Positions 14,089 to 23,820 of a stretch of DNA of 28,489 bases are shown here, one piece after another. Below the pieces are notes generated by a model that saw only the letters and a program-made list of their open reading frames with translations, searched no databases and was not told the DNA's origin. Each line of letters begins with the position of its first letter. Within the stretch, counting starts at the first letter, position 1. Source of the DNA: Vulcanimicrobiota bacterium (GTDB lineage Bacteria > Vulcanimicrobiota > Vulcanimicrobiia > Vulcanimicrobiales > Vulcanimicrobiaceae); the NCBI GenBank assembly GCA_019245275.1, contig JAFARW010000156.1, positions 1 through 28,489 of the forward strand, read 5' to 3'. The translations under genes and the position numbers were made by a program.

Positions 14089-15798
14089 CAGAGCGCGAAC
14101 CGTACACGACTCGTGAAGCCGGCGCTGCTTGCTTGCCTCTTGATTACCGGCCTTTTGTTCGGGCGCGCAGCGCTCGCGCAAGAAACGCCGGCGCCCGAAG
14201 CGACGCCGGCGCCGATTGAAGGGCCCGTCACGCCCGCGCCGCTTCCAACGCCAACGTCGGCCGCATCGCCCACCGCAGCACCCGGACCGCTGCAAGCGAA
14301 TCCCGCAACCCTCCAAAGCAACATCGGCGTCCCGAAAGTAGCCACGATCGGCGGAGCAAGTGGAGCGCTGACGGCGACCGTCGACCCGAAGATCGCTACG
14401 GTTTCCGTGAGCGGATCGACTGTGACGATCGATCCGACGATGAACGGACGCGCGACCGTTCACATTATCGATCAAAGCGGCGCGTCTATTGACATCTTCT
14501 TGCGCGTCGCGCCAAACGCGGCGACGATCTCCAAGTACGTGACGGTCAAACTAACAGGCGATCTCGATCCGGATTACGTCGCCAAAGAAACCACGCTCCA
14601 AGTGCGCCAAGCCGCGAATGCCAATCCAGGGACGACGATCAACCTCGGGCTGATCACGCCGCCTCCGAATCCGTTCCCGGTTGGCAGCGCGTACAGCATC
14701 GGCGTCCCGATAACAGTGCTCGGCGGCGACCAGTACCTTGACGTCAGCGATGTGATGGGTGTCACCGTTCAGCACGTCGCGGCGCAACCGTTCTCGCCGA
14801 CGATCCTCTACTACTCAGACGATCCGGAACGCATCGTGAATGACGGCGTGCTCTTCCGTGGCACGGTCACCCCAACCACGCCCGTCCGGCTCTACGATTA
14901 CCACGAAAACGGCAACGATCCGCGGCGATTGGTCGTGGTGCTCAGCACTTCGTCCACGTCTCCGACATCCGTGCAAATGGTTGAGTCGTTTGCGGGTCCG
15001 AACATTGACGTGATGACCGTCGGGCACACGGCATCGAAGAACTTCTTGATCCAAAAACCCCACAATGAAGGCGTTGTCATCGACCTTAATAACGGCGCGC
15101 CGTTTTTCCGGCGCGATGTTTCGATGCTCATGCAGCAAGGCGTCGCCGACATTGCGGATTTTCAGATTCTACAGGGCGGGCCCGTCACAATCACCGTGCT
15201 CGCTGCATCGCCGAACGTCCCGGCCACGACGTTGCTCGCCGGGCCGCAGGCGCCGGGTGACGGCAAAGGCCGCCACGGAGTCTTTGCGCTCGGCGCGTAC
15301 GGCGGAGAGAGAATCGACTACACCGTCGGCACGCAGGATACGTTCGTCACGATTGGCGACCGCGATCAGACCGTTCCTAAAGCGACTGCAGCGGATCCGG
15401 GAGCCGACTTCGGCGATTACGGCGTCATGTTCAATTTGACGTTAATCGCGCATAATCCAGACGACACGCCGCAGACGGTTTACATCTATGAAGCGCCGCG
15501 CGGCGGACCGGTGCGAGCAAGTTACCTTCTCGATAACTCGGTCGTCCCGACCGAACTCGGCTGCGCGACCTCGCCGCCGACCGCGACGAGTCCGCCCCGC
15601 CGCTATTTGATCGGGCAATTCGATGTGGCTCCGCACGGCGCGCAGGCGCACGTCGTGCGCTTCATGACCGACGGCGGTTCAAACTATCCGCTTGAAATCG
15701 GCTTGACCTCGACGCCGCCCGAGCCGCAGACGCCGCCGATCTTTGGACCGGACGGGTGCTTTCCAAAGCCGAGCGCTGCTTTGCGGACGTCGCCTTAA
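14083..15798 (+). CDS. Exported protein of unknown function with Pro-rich linker and BIG2/pilus-N-like domain
   Basis: The 571-aa product has a signal peptide (hydrophobic LLACLLITGLLFG, cleavage near ALAQ-ET about residue 33) and a Pro/Ala/Thr-rich linker to about residue 75. A domain with VDPKIATVSVSGSTVTI and ATVHIIDQSG then IDIFLRV (about 95-140) resembles bacterial Ig-like BIG2 or the N-terminal domain of CpaC-type pilus secretins. The remaining roughly 400 residues are beta-rich with no recognisable enzyme motif. The start may be the GTG at 14083 inside the repeat or the GTG at 14113; both keep the signal peptide and neither has a clear ribosome site. Its 3' end overlaps the frame of the WYL regulator. 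A surface or periplasmic structural role is plausible, not shown. Confidence 0.75.
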   Translation: MTQSANRTRLVKPALLACLLITGLLFGRAALAQETPAPEATPAPIEGPVTPAPLPTPTSAASPTAAPGPLQANPATLQSNIGVPKVATIGGASGALTATVDPKIATVSVSGSTVTIDPTMNGRATVHIIDQSGASIDIFLRVAPNAATISKYVTVKLTGDLDPDYVAKETTLQVRQAANANPGTTINLGLITPPPNPFPVGSAYSIGVPITVLGGDQYLDVSDVMGVTVQHVAAQPFSPTILYYSDDPERIVNDGVLFRGTVTPTTPVRLYDYHENGNDPRRLVVVLSTSSTSPTSVQMVESFAGPNIDVMTVGHTASKNFLIQKPHNEGVVIDLNNGAPFFRRDVSMLMQQGVADIADFQILQGGPVTITVLAASPNVPATTLLAGPQAPGDGKGRHGVFALGAYGGERIDYTVGTQDTFVTIGDRDQTVPKATAADPGADFGDYGVMFNLTLIAHNPDDTPQTVYIYEAPRGGPVRASYLLDNSVVPTELGCATSPPTATSPPRRYLIGQFDVAPHGAQAHVVRFMTDGGSNYPLEIGLTSTPPEPQTPPIFGPDGCFPKPSAALRTSP

Positions 15799-16783
15799 GA
15801 GCAACATCGACAACCAAGAGCCGAAGATCGTTCTTCTGGTCCGTTTGCTGAACGCGATCGACGAAGGCCGATTTTCATTTGAAGACCTCAAACGTGTCAT
15901 CGCCGAGGGCGAACGGCTGCCGGGCACGCGCACTTTGCGGCGCTACCTTGCGATCCTCGCCGAAGCGGGATTTCCGTGGTACTTCGACCGCCCGGCCAAT
16001 GTCTACAGGTTTGCCGGCGGTTACAGTTTGCGGCGCATGCAGCTCTCACCAAATGAGCTCTTCGGGCTCGTCGCGCTGCGCTCGCTCGGGGCGAGCCTGG
16101 GCGGGACGATCGGCTCCTACATCGATGACGTTACGGAGAAGCTCGTCGGTTCATCGACACAGCGAGCGCAACAAGAGGTCGAGGGCCGGACTCCGATGGC
16201 GTTTCGACTCAGTGAAATCCATCTGGAACCGGAAGCCGAGCGGGCCTTCACGCTGCTCTCCGCGGCGGAACGCAGTTCGCGCTCGGTCCGCTTCGCGTAT
16301 ACCGATAAGGAAGGCCGCCGGTCCGAACGCACGGTCGATCCGTACGGATTTGTCATATCGAGCGGACGCATCTATCTGGTCGCCTACGATCACACGCGCG
16401 AAGATAAGCGTGTCTTTGCGGTCGACAGTATTATGGATCCGGAAGTCCTCGGCGCGACCTTTTCGAAGCCGCAAGATTTTGACGTCGAAAGTTTTGCCGC
16501 GACGTCGATTAGCGGCGTGCTGCACAGCGAAACAACGAGTGAGGTGCGCGTGCGATTCGAGCAGCGCGTGGCGAAGGCGGCGATCGCGGCGCGCATCGTC
16601 TCAGAACGTGCAATTGAGCGGGCGGAAGATGGTTCGGCCGAGATTACCTACCATGTCGCCGACGTCGACGAGCTTCTGCGGTGGACGCTGGGTTGGGGCG
16701 ACGCCGCGCAAATTGTCGGACCGCCGGCCGTGCGCGAGCGGATGCGCACCTTGCTAGATTCGATCTCGCAGCGATACGTCTAG
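15743..16783 (+). CDS. WYL-domain transcriptional regulator (YafY/PafC-like)
   Basis: Up to 346 aa. An N-terminal winged-helix segment (FSFEDLKRVIAEG then TRTLRRYLAILAEAGF, about 45-75) is followed by the WYL core, VDPYGFVISSGRIYLVAYD (about 195-215), with the WYL tripeptide as IYL. A C-terminal WCX-type end (LLRWTLGWGDAAQIVGPPAVRERM) follows. WYL proteins are DNA-binding regulators that sense nucleic acids or nucleotides. The listed start is a TTG at 15743, overlapping the upstream gene by 56 bases; no ATG/GTG lies between there and the helix-turn-helix, so the true start is unsure. It sits upstream of the structured intergenic region and the hut operon, which it might regulate (inference). 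Confidence 0.82.
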   Translation: MDRTGAFQSRALLCGRRLKSNIDNQEPKIVLLVRLLNAIDEGRFSFEDLKRVIAEGERLPGTRTLRRYLAILAEAGFPWYFDRPANVYRFAGGYSLRRMQLSPNELFGLVALRSLGASLGGTIGSYIDDVTEKLVGSSTQRAQQEVEGRTPMAFRLSEIHLEPEAERAFTLLSAAERSSRSVRFAYTDKEGRRSERTVDPYGFVISSGRIYLVAYDHTREDKRVFAVDSIMDPEVLGATFSKPQDFDVESFAATSISGVLHSETTSEVRVRFEQRVAKAAIAARIVSERAIERAEDGSAEITYHVADVDELLRWTLGWGDAAQIVGPPAVRERMRTLLDSISQRYV

Positions 16784-16846
16784 AAAGACGAAACCCGTCA
16801 CCGTTAGGCGGCGGGCTTCGGCGTATCTCTGTCGTCTCGCCTGTTT

Positions 16847-16864
16847 GAAACCGTTTCCGGTTTC
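16847..16864. promoter_or_regulatory. Palindromic operator or hairpin candidate
   Basis: GAAACCG-TTTC-CGGTTTC has perfect 7-base arms around 4 bases. It lies 63 bases after the WYL regulator gene and about 260 bases before the next gene. The symmetry fits a dimeric regulator site. An RNA hairpin is equally possible. Confidence 0.35.
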
Positions 16865-16876
16865 CCACTGACGTAT

Positions 16877-16917
16877 CGACGGTTTGATCTTTACGCTCGG
16901 ACCGTCGCGAATGCGAC
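16877..16917 (+). other. Mutually exclusive hairpins (possible structured RNA)
   Basis: CGACGGT (16877-16883) can pair with ACCGTCG (16901-16907). The overlapping GTCGC (16904-16908) can instead pair with GCGAC (16913-16917). The two stems exclude each other, as in attenuators, and terminator-like hairpins follow downstream. This is read by eye only. Confidence 0.3.
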
Positions 16918-16960
16918 GTCATCGTCAACACGTAAGGATCGCGGTTTTTACGCGCTCCGC

Positions 16961-16984
16961 ACTTCGTCGTTACTCGAAGTTTTT
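16961..16984 (+). terminator. Terminator-like hairpin with T-run
   Basis: ACTTCG (16961-16966) and CGAAGT (16975-16980) form a 6-bp stem with an 8-base loop, followed at once by TTTT. The stem is short for a strong intrinsic terminator. It could end the WYL transcript or a leader RNA. Confidence 0.4.
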
Positions 16985-17000
16985 GCATGGTAACATCGTG

Positions 17001-17024
17001 AAAAGCGCCGCGCAAGGGCTTTTT
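17001..17024 (+). terminator. Second terminator-like hairpin with T-run
   Basis: AAAAGC (17001-17006) pairs with GCTTTT, with two further C-G pairs after a one-base bulge, and the stem ends in a run of five T. It lies 17 bases after the first such hairpin, so the two may form a tandem terminator. Confidence 0.4.
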
Positions 17025-17040
17025 GCCGTCGCTCACAACC

Positions 17041-17100
17041 TTTCCACAAGAAATAAAACTTATTCGCCATGCGTTATGCGGTTATCCACGCTTTCCACAT
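17041..17100 (+). other. Cluster of three DnaA-box-like sites
   Basis: TTATCCACG (17082-17090) matches the DnaA box TTATCCACA at 8 of 9 bases. TTTCCACAA (17041-17049) and TTTCCACAT (17092-17100) are weaker variants. An AT-rich stretch (17050-17063) lies between. All three are in the same orientation. No dnaA, dnaN or other origin gene is in the window. Confidence 0.35.
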
Positions 17101-17122
17101 GCCTTGCCTGTAAGGGAGCAAC

Positions 17123-17641
17123 GTGAAACGATCGATTTTGACCTTGACGGTTGGGCTCGTCATCTTCGGCGAAGCCTTCTGTTCCGGCAGCGCTGCGCGC
17201 GCGCAAATGTTCGGCGGTGCGCCGATCGACGGCATCCGCTGCGAAAGTATGGAAGGCGCCGTGCTGCACATTCATCAGCATCTGCAGCTCTTCGATCGCG
17301 GTCGGCCGGTGCAGGTTCCGGCCGGCGTTGGGATCCCATCCGCAGCCAATTGTTTGTACTGGCTGCACACGCACACGAGTGACGGCATTATCCACGTCGA
17401 GTCGCCGACGAAACGCACCTTTACACTCGGCGAGTTCTTCGACATCTGGGACCAGAGCTTGAGCCGTGTCCAGGCCGCAGGCGTGCGAGCGGCGCGCGGC
17501 AAGACGCTACGGGTGACGGTCAATGGACGGCTCTATTCCGGGAATCCGCGCTCGATCTCGCTGCGCGACCACGAGGAGATCGTAATCCAAAACGGCCCGC
17601 CCTTCGGCCACCCGGTTTCGTACGACTGGTCGCGGATGTAG
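17123..17641 (+). CDS. Small exported His-rich protein of unknown function
   Basis: The 172-aa product has an N-terminal signal peptide (SILTLTVGLVIFGEAFCSGSAARAQ, shown here only as the region of residues 4-28). The mature part has a HIHQHLQLF segment (about 49-57) and CLYWLHTHTSDGIIHVESP (about 77-95), then FTLGEFFDIW. The paired HxHxH and HTHxxxGxIH motifs suggest a metal-binding beta-sandwich. I recall similar unnamed exported proteins but no function. GTG start at 17123 with AAGGGAG just upstream. hutH begins 9 bases after its stop, so it is probably the first gene of the hut operon. It is not a known Hut enzyme. Confidence 0.75.
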   Translation: MKRSILTLTVGLVIFGEAFCSGSAARAQMFGGAPIDGIRCESMEGAVLHIHQHLQLFDRGRPVQVPAGVGIPSAANCLYWLHTHTSDGIIHVESPTKRTFTLGEFFDIWDQSLSRVQAAGVRAARGKTLRVTVNGRLYSGNPRSISLRDHEEIVIQNGPPFGHPVSYDWSRM

Positions 17642-17650
17642 CATCGGCTT

Positions 17651-19191
17651 ATGGCGGTGACCCAGGCGGCGGTAATTGAGCTCGACGGCAAGCATCTAAC
17701 CCTCGAGCAAATCCGCGCCGTAGCGGAAGACGGCGCGCCGGCTTCGATTTCGAAGGCAGCACGCGAGCGCGTCCGGGCGGCGCGCGACTTCGTCGACCGG
17801 CAGTGCGACTTGGGGACGGCGATCTACGGCGTGACGACGGGGTTCGGGCGCCTGGCGAACGTCGCTGTGCCGCCATCGGAAGCCGCCTCGCTTCAGTTGA
17901 ATCTGGTTCGCAGCCATGCGGCTGGCACCGGTCCGCCGCTTGCGGAGCGCTTCGTTCGAGCGGCCGGTGTCTTGCGCGTCAGCTCGCTTGCGGCCGGTCA
18001 CTCCGGCGTACGAACCGAGACGCTCGATCTGCTACTCGCGATTCTAAATGAGGGCATCACGCCGTACGTGCCGATCCAGGGATCCGTTGGCGCAAGCGGC
18101 GATTTGGCACCCCTCGCACACATGACCTTAACGCTTCTCGGCGAGGGCGATGCTTTTTACCGTGGCGTCCGGATGGCGGCGGCGCGCGCCTTGCAAAAGG
18201 CCGGTCTGCAACCGCTGACGCTCGGCGCGAAGGAAGGGCTCTCCCTCGTTAACGGCACCGAAGTGATGACCGGCATCTCGGCGCTATGCATTCTGCGCGC
18301 CGAACGACTATGCGCAGCCGCCGATGTGATCGGCGCTCTCTCGCTCGAAGCGTTTCACGCAACGGATCGTGTTTTCGATCGCCGCATCAACGCGCTGCGT
18401 CCACACGTTGGGCAAGGGCGCGTAGCGGACAACTTGCGCGCCCTCGTACGCGATTCGGAGATCATGCAGTCACATCGCGAGTGCGGCCGCGTGCAAGATC
18501 CCTACTCGTACCGTTGCATACCCGTCGTGCATGGCGCTGTACGCGACGCCGTTGCGTACGCGCGGCAAGTCGTTGAAACGGAAGCGATTTCTGTTACCGA
18601 CAATCCGCTCGTTTTTCCGAGCGACAAAGAGTTCTTGAGCGGCGGCAACTTCCACGGGCAACCGGTGGCGCTCGTTGCGGACGTTATGAAAACTGCCATG
18701 TCGCAGCTCGCCAACATCAGCGAGCGGCGCTTGTATCTGCTGCTCAATGGGGAAGAACGCGGGTTGCCCCTATTTCTGACCGGACGCTCAGGCTTGCAAT
18801 CCGGACTGATGCTGGTTCAATACACCTCCGCTGCGCTGGTCAGCGAAAATAAAGGTCTCGCTTGGCCGAATAGCGTCGATTCGATTCCGACATCCGCCGG
18901 CCAGGAAGATCACGTCAGCATGGGCATGACGGCGGCCTGCAACCTCGACCGCGTTCTCGATAACGTCGAGGGTTCGCTCGCATGCGAACTTCTCGGTGCG
19001 CTCGCGGCGACGGATTTCCGGCGGCCGCTGCGTTCCGGACGTGGAACGCAGGCCGCATATGACGCGGCTCGCGTGCAGATCGAGCCATGGACCGAAGATC
19101 GTGCGCCGGCTCCCGACATCGAAAGGGCACGCGAACTCATTTCATCCGGCACAATGGTGCGGGCGTCAGAAGAGGCAATCAGAGGATCGTT

Positions 19192-19195
<4 letters not shown>
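17651..19195 (+). CDS. hutH: Histidine ammonia-lyase
   Basis: The 514-aa protein belongs to the MIO aromatic ammonia-lyase family. The Ala-Ser-Gly triad that cyclises to MIO is at residues 148-150 in GSVGASGDLAPLAH. The catalytic Tyr region GTAIYGVTTGFG (56-66) and LVNGTEVMTGISAL are also present. It deaminates L-histidine to urocanate. Phenylalanine or tyrosine lyases share the fold, but the hutU and hutI genes directly following fix the call. Its TGA overlaps the hutU ATG (ATGA). It carries an ATG start without a visible ribosome site, close behind the secreted-protein gene. Confidence 0.96.
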
Positions 19196-20853
<1,658 letters not shown>

Positions 20854-20867
20854 GCCGATCGCTCCTC

Positions 20868-22085
20868 GTGCGGGCGGGAACGCTCGTCACGTGCGATACC
20901 GGCAAAGCTCAAAACGCGATCACCTTCGATGATTTAGGAACCTTCGCGCCGGGCGCATTGACGGTGCGCGATGGCCGAATCGCTGCGGCCGGTTCGCCTT
21001 CCGATGTCGAGCAATCGCTCGCGGGCGCGGCCGATGTCGAAATCGTCGATCTCTCCGAATGCGTCGTCACGCCGGGCTTCGTTGATGCGCATTCGCATCC
21101 ACTGTTTGCCGGCAATCGCGAGGCGGATTTTGCAGCGCGCCAGGTTGGCGAAGCGCCGCCGCTCGGTATGCTCTACACCGTGCAACGCACGCGTAAGGAA
21201 CTCGAAGCGCCGCAACGGCTCAGAGCTTTTTGGGAACAGATCCGTACGCGACTTCGACTGATCGGTGCGCACGGCACGACGACGCTCGAAGTTAAGACCG
21301 GTTATGCGCTGCACCGTCATGGTGAGATCGCGCTTTTGGATCTGATCGACGCGCACAAGGATGAGCCGCACTTGCCGCGATTGATCGCCACCTTCTTAGG
21401 CGCGCATGCGCTGCCGCCTGAATATGATGACGAAGGAACGTTCATCGATTATCTGATCGGCCACGTTATGCCGGTCGCGCGTGCGCACGGCGCCGTGTAT
21501 GCCGATGCGTTCTGCGAAGCGGGATTCTTTTCGCCGGCGCAAACACGCCGCTACTTAGAAGCAGCTCGCGCGCAAGGTCTTCGCTTGCGCGTGCACTGCG
21601 ACGAGATGGCGGCTTCCGGCGCGGCAAAAATGGCGACCGCGCTCGGCGTCGATGCTATCGACCACGCGAACTATATCGGGGCGAAAGATGTCAAGGCGAT
21701 CGTCGAGCGTGGAATCGTGACGGTCGCGTGTCCGGCGACGATCGCGTATTTGGATCTTCCAAAACATGTGCCGGCGCGGAAGTTGTTGGAACGGGGCGGC
21801 CAAGTAGCGCTCGCAAGCGATTACAACCCCGGCACGTCGCCATGCTTCAATCTGCAAACGGTCGCATTCTTCGGAAGAAAACTGCTCGGGTTCTCTGCCG
21901 CGGAAGCGCTGTACGGAGTAACGCGTGCCGGAGCGGCATCCTTGCACGATGAGGCGGGCGTTCTGCGCGCCGGCGGACGGGCCGACTTCGTTGCGCTGCA
22001 GATCGAATCGCCCGATGAATTCGGTTGGCAATTCGGCGGCAATCTCGCGCGCGGCGTTTTCCGCGACGGTGAGCAAATAGCGTGA
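20868..22085 (+). CDS. hutI: Imidazolonepropionase
   Basis: From the GTG at 20868 the protein is 405 aa. It has amidohydrolase metal motifs DAHSHPLFAGNRE (HxH), a FLGAHALPPEY His, HCDEMA and ASDYNPGTSP (metal Asp), all arranged as in HutI. It opens the imidazolone ring to N-formimidoyl-L-glutamate. The start is doubtful: families normally begin LLIRNA..., and here SRSLLVRAGTLVTCD would start a few residues earlier, possibly at a CTG near 20841 inside hutU. The frame is open further upstream but only as hutU shadow. The stop overlaps the next GTG start (GTGA). Confidence 0.94.
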   Translation: MRAGTLVTCDTGKAQNAITFDDLGTFAPGALTVRDGRIAAAGSPSDVEQSLAGAADVEIVDLSECVVTPGFVDAHSHPLFAGNREADFAARQVGEAPPLGMLYTVQRTRKELEAPQRLRAFWEQIRTRLRLIGAHGTTTLEVKTGYALHRHGEIALLDLIDAHKDEPHLPRLIATFLGAHALPPEYDDEGTFIDYLIGHVMPVARAHGAVYADAFCEAGFFSPAQTRRYLEAARAQGLRLRVHCDEMAASGAAKMATALGVDAIDHANYIGAKDVKAIVERGIVTVACPATIAYLDLPKHVPARKLLERGGQVALASDYNPGTSPCFNLQTVAFFGRKLLGFSAAEALYGVTRAGAASLHDEAGVLRAGGRADFVALQIESPDEFGWQFGGNLARGVFRDGEQIA

Positions 22086-23368
22086 AGGAAATCGTGCGTT
22101 GCGCTCGCGCGCTCGTCGATGGGCGCGAGCGGCGAGATTTCTCGTTCTCGGTTGAGGACGGGAAGATCGTCGAGAGTGGAAATGTTCGCAGGCCGGCATC
22201 CGATGAAGTCGTGCGGGAGTTCGGCGCAGATGCGATCGTTGCGCCCGGAATGATCAACGGTCACAGCCACGCCTACCAGGTGCTCTTGCGCGGCTGGGCC
22301 GACGATTTGCCGTTCGAACGGTGGAGGCGCGACGCGCTGTACAAAGTCGTCCCGCGCTTGTCGCCGGAAGACGTGTATTGGACGTTTGTTTTCGCGTTCG
22401 GCGAGATGCTGCGCGCCGGGATCACAACCGTCGCTGAATTCTTCTATTTGAACGGCGCCGGCAACGAGCACGCCGAGGCTGCGATTCGCGCCGCAAAAGA
22501 TACCGGCATTCGGTTGATTCTGGCGCGGACGTGGATGGACGTCCAAAGCGCACCGGCGGCTTTTCGGGAGACGATCGAGCAAGCACAGTTGCGCACCCTG
22601 GAGCTGACGCGAGCGCATGCCGACCTCGAAATATGCGTGGCGCCCCACTCACTCCATGCAGCTTCGCGCGAGATGATCCGCGCTGCGGCAGAATTTGCAG
22701 TAGAGAACGATCTTTCGGTACACATTCACGTTGCAGAGGCCGCGTATGAGGTCGAGGAGACACGTGGCTTGCACGGCACGAGCCCGGTCGAGCTTCTCGA
22801 TCGCTGGGACGTTCTAAACGAACGATTGATCGCCGTTCACGCAATTTACTTGACCGACGATGAGAAGAAGTTGCTAGCGAAGCGCGGCGCGCGCGTCGTG
22901 CACAATCCGACGACCAACGAATATTTGGGAGACGGCGTCTGCGATGTCCCGACTCTGCAACGGCTCCGCGTTCCGATCGCGCTCGGGACCGATGCGGACG
23001 TCAAGCCGTCCATTGTCGATGAGATGCGCGCGGCGGCGCTGATGCAAAAGCTTGCACGGCTCGATGGGGCGGCGCTGGATGCCGACACCGTCTTTGATTT
23101 TGCGACGCGCCAGGGCGCACAAGCGCTACGCATTGATGGCGGCACGTTTGCGCGCGGCGGAAGCGCGGATTATATCGTGATCGACGCATCCGCAATCGAT
23201 CCGTGGTCGCCCGTCGTCAATGCCTTGGTTTACCGCGCCGAAAGCAGCTGGATTCGGCAGACGTTTGTAAGGGGCAAGCAAGCGTATGGCGGCGACGATC
23301 GGGGGTTGCGGCAGCAGGCGAGGGCGGCGGTGGCCAAGATTGCACGAAGGTTAGATCTCGGAGGGTAG
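22082..23368 (+). CDS. hutF: Formimidoylglutamate deiminase-like amidohydrolase (HutF-like)
   Basis: The 428-aa member of the COG0402 amidohydrolases has metal ligands in NGHSHAY (HxH, about 60-62), HIHVAEA, AVHAIYL and LGTDADVKPS. The segment FERWRRDALYKVVPRLSPEDVY resembles the FWxWRexMY...LTPEDV stretch of HutF, and position at the end of hutHUI supports N-formimidoylglutamate to N-formylglutamate plus ammonia. Guanine deaminase or chlorohydrolase relatives share the motifs, so substrate is inferred. GTG start overlaps the hutI stop. No hutG is present in the window to finish the pathway. Confidence 0.7.
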   Translation: MKEIVRCARALVDGRERRDFSFSVEDGKIVESGNVRRPASDEVVREFGADAIVAPGMINGHSHAYQVLLRGWADDLPFERWRRDALYKVVPRLSPEDVYWTFVFAFGEMLRAGITTVAEFFYLNGAGNEHAEAAIRAAKDTGIRLILARTWMDVQSAPAAFRETIEQAQLRTLELTRAHADLEICVAPHSLHAASREMIRAAAEFAVENDLSVHIHVAEAAYEVEETRGLHGTSPVELLDRWDVLNERLIAVHAIYLTDDEKKLLAKRGARVVHNPTTNEYLGDGVCDVPTLQRLRVPIALGTDADVKPSIVDEMRAAALMQKLARLDGAALDADTVFDFATRQGAQALRIDGGTFARGGSADYIVIDASAIDPWSPVVNALVYRAESSWIRQTFVRGKQAYGGDDRGLRQQARAAVAKIARRLDLGG

Positions 23369-23372
23369 CACG

Positions 23373-23819
23373 ATGCGAAAGATCAGAGCGGCCATCATTC
23401 TTTGCTCGGCAGTTGTGTTGTTTGCCGCGTGTGGTGGCGGCAACAAAGGTCCGGCGTCGGTGGCCAGCACCGGTCCGATGACACAAGGACAACGTGAGAG
23501 CGCTGCGCTTCCCCTGACCGCGGCCCAGCCGATTCCCGCCGGCCTCAATTGCGGCGCGACCAAACCTGTGTGGGTCAACCTGCACACGAAGGCCTATCAC
23601 GAACCGGACAGCCCATATTACGGCCGCACGAAGAGCGGACAATATATGTGCGCGAGTGCCGCAGCAGCGGCCGGCTACCACGCGGCCGGCAGCGGACACG
23701 CGAACATGAACGGCGCGAACGCCAATGGCGCGAGCACGGAGAACGGCGCGAGTGGCGGAACGTCAACGACGCCGCGCCATCACCGCCACCACCGCACATC
23801 GAGCAGTAGCAGTTACTAA
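23373..23819 (+). CDS. Putative lipoprotein with a YHxPxxxYYGxTKxGxYM domain
   Basis: The 148-aa product has a lipoprotein signal with lipobox LFAAC (Cys about 20), followed by CGGGNKG. Residues about 65-105 read VWVNLHTKAYHEPDSPYYG then RTKSGQYMCASAAAAAGYH, an Ada-like/secreted-nuclease-associated motif I recall in exported bacterial proteins, with two framing Cys (CGA, MCA). The C-terminal 45 residues are low complexity (Gly/Asn/Ala, then RHHRHHR and Ser). GGAGGG overlapping the hutF end precedes the ATG at 23373. Its TAA is one base from the convergent beta-lactamase-like gene. Function unknown; probably read through from the hut operon. Confidence 0.75.
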   Translation: MRKIRAAIILCSAVVLFAACGGGNKGPASVASTGPMTQGQRESAALPLTAAQPIPAGLNCGATKPVWVNLHTKAYHEPDSPYYGRTKSGQYMCASAAAAAGYHAAGSGHANMNGANANGASTENGASGGTSTTPRHHRHHRTSSSSSY

Positions 23820-23820
23820 G

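Larger units (their letters stand above)
16784..17122. other. 339-bp gene-free region rich in inverted repeats
   Basis: This is the only spacer above 300 bases. No convincing ORF, tRNA or known riboswitch is seen. It contains a 7-bp palindrome (16847-16864), two overlapping hairpins (16877-16917), two terminator-like hairpins (16961-16984 and 17001-17024) and three DnaA-box-like sites (17041-17100). It could hold the promoter and leader of the downstream secreted-protein/hut operon, or a small RNA. Confidence 0.6.

Noticed and set aside
16784..17122. tRNA gene in the large spacer
   Set aside because: No T-loop GGTTCGANTCC or acceptor-stem pairing of the right spacing is found.
19087..19191. 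Extension of hutU into hutH
   Set aside because: It lies wholly inside hutH coding sequence and is basic low-complexity; the ATGA overlap start at 19192 matches the family.
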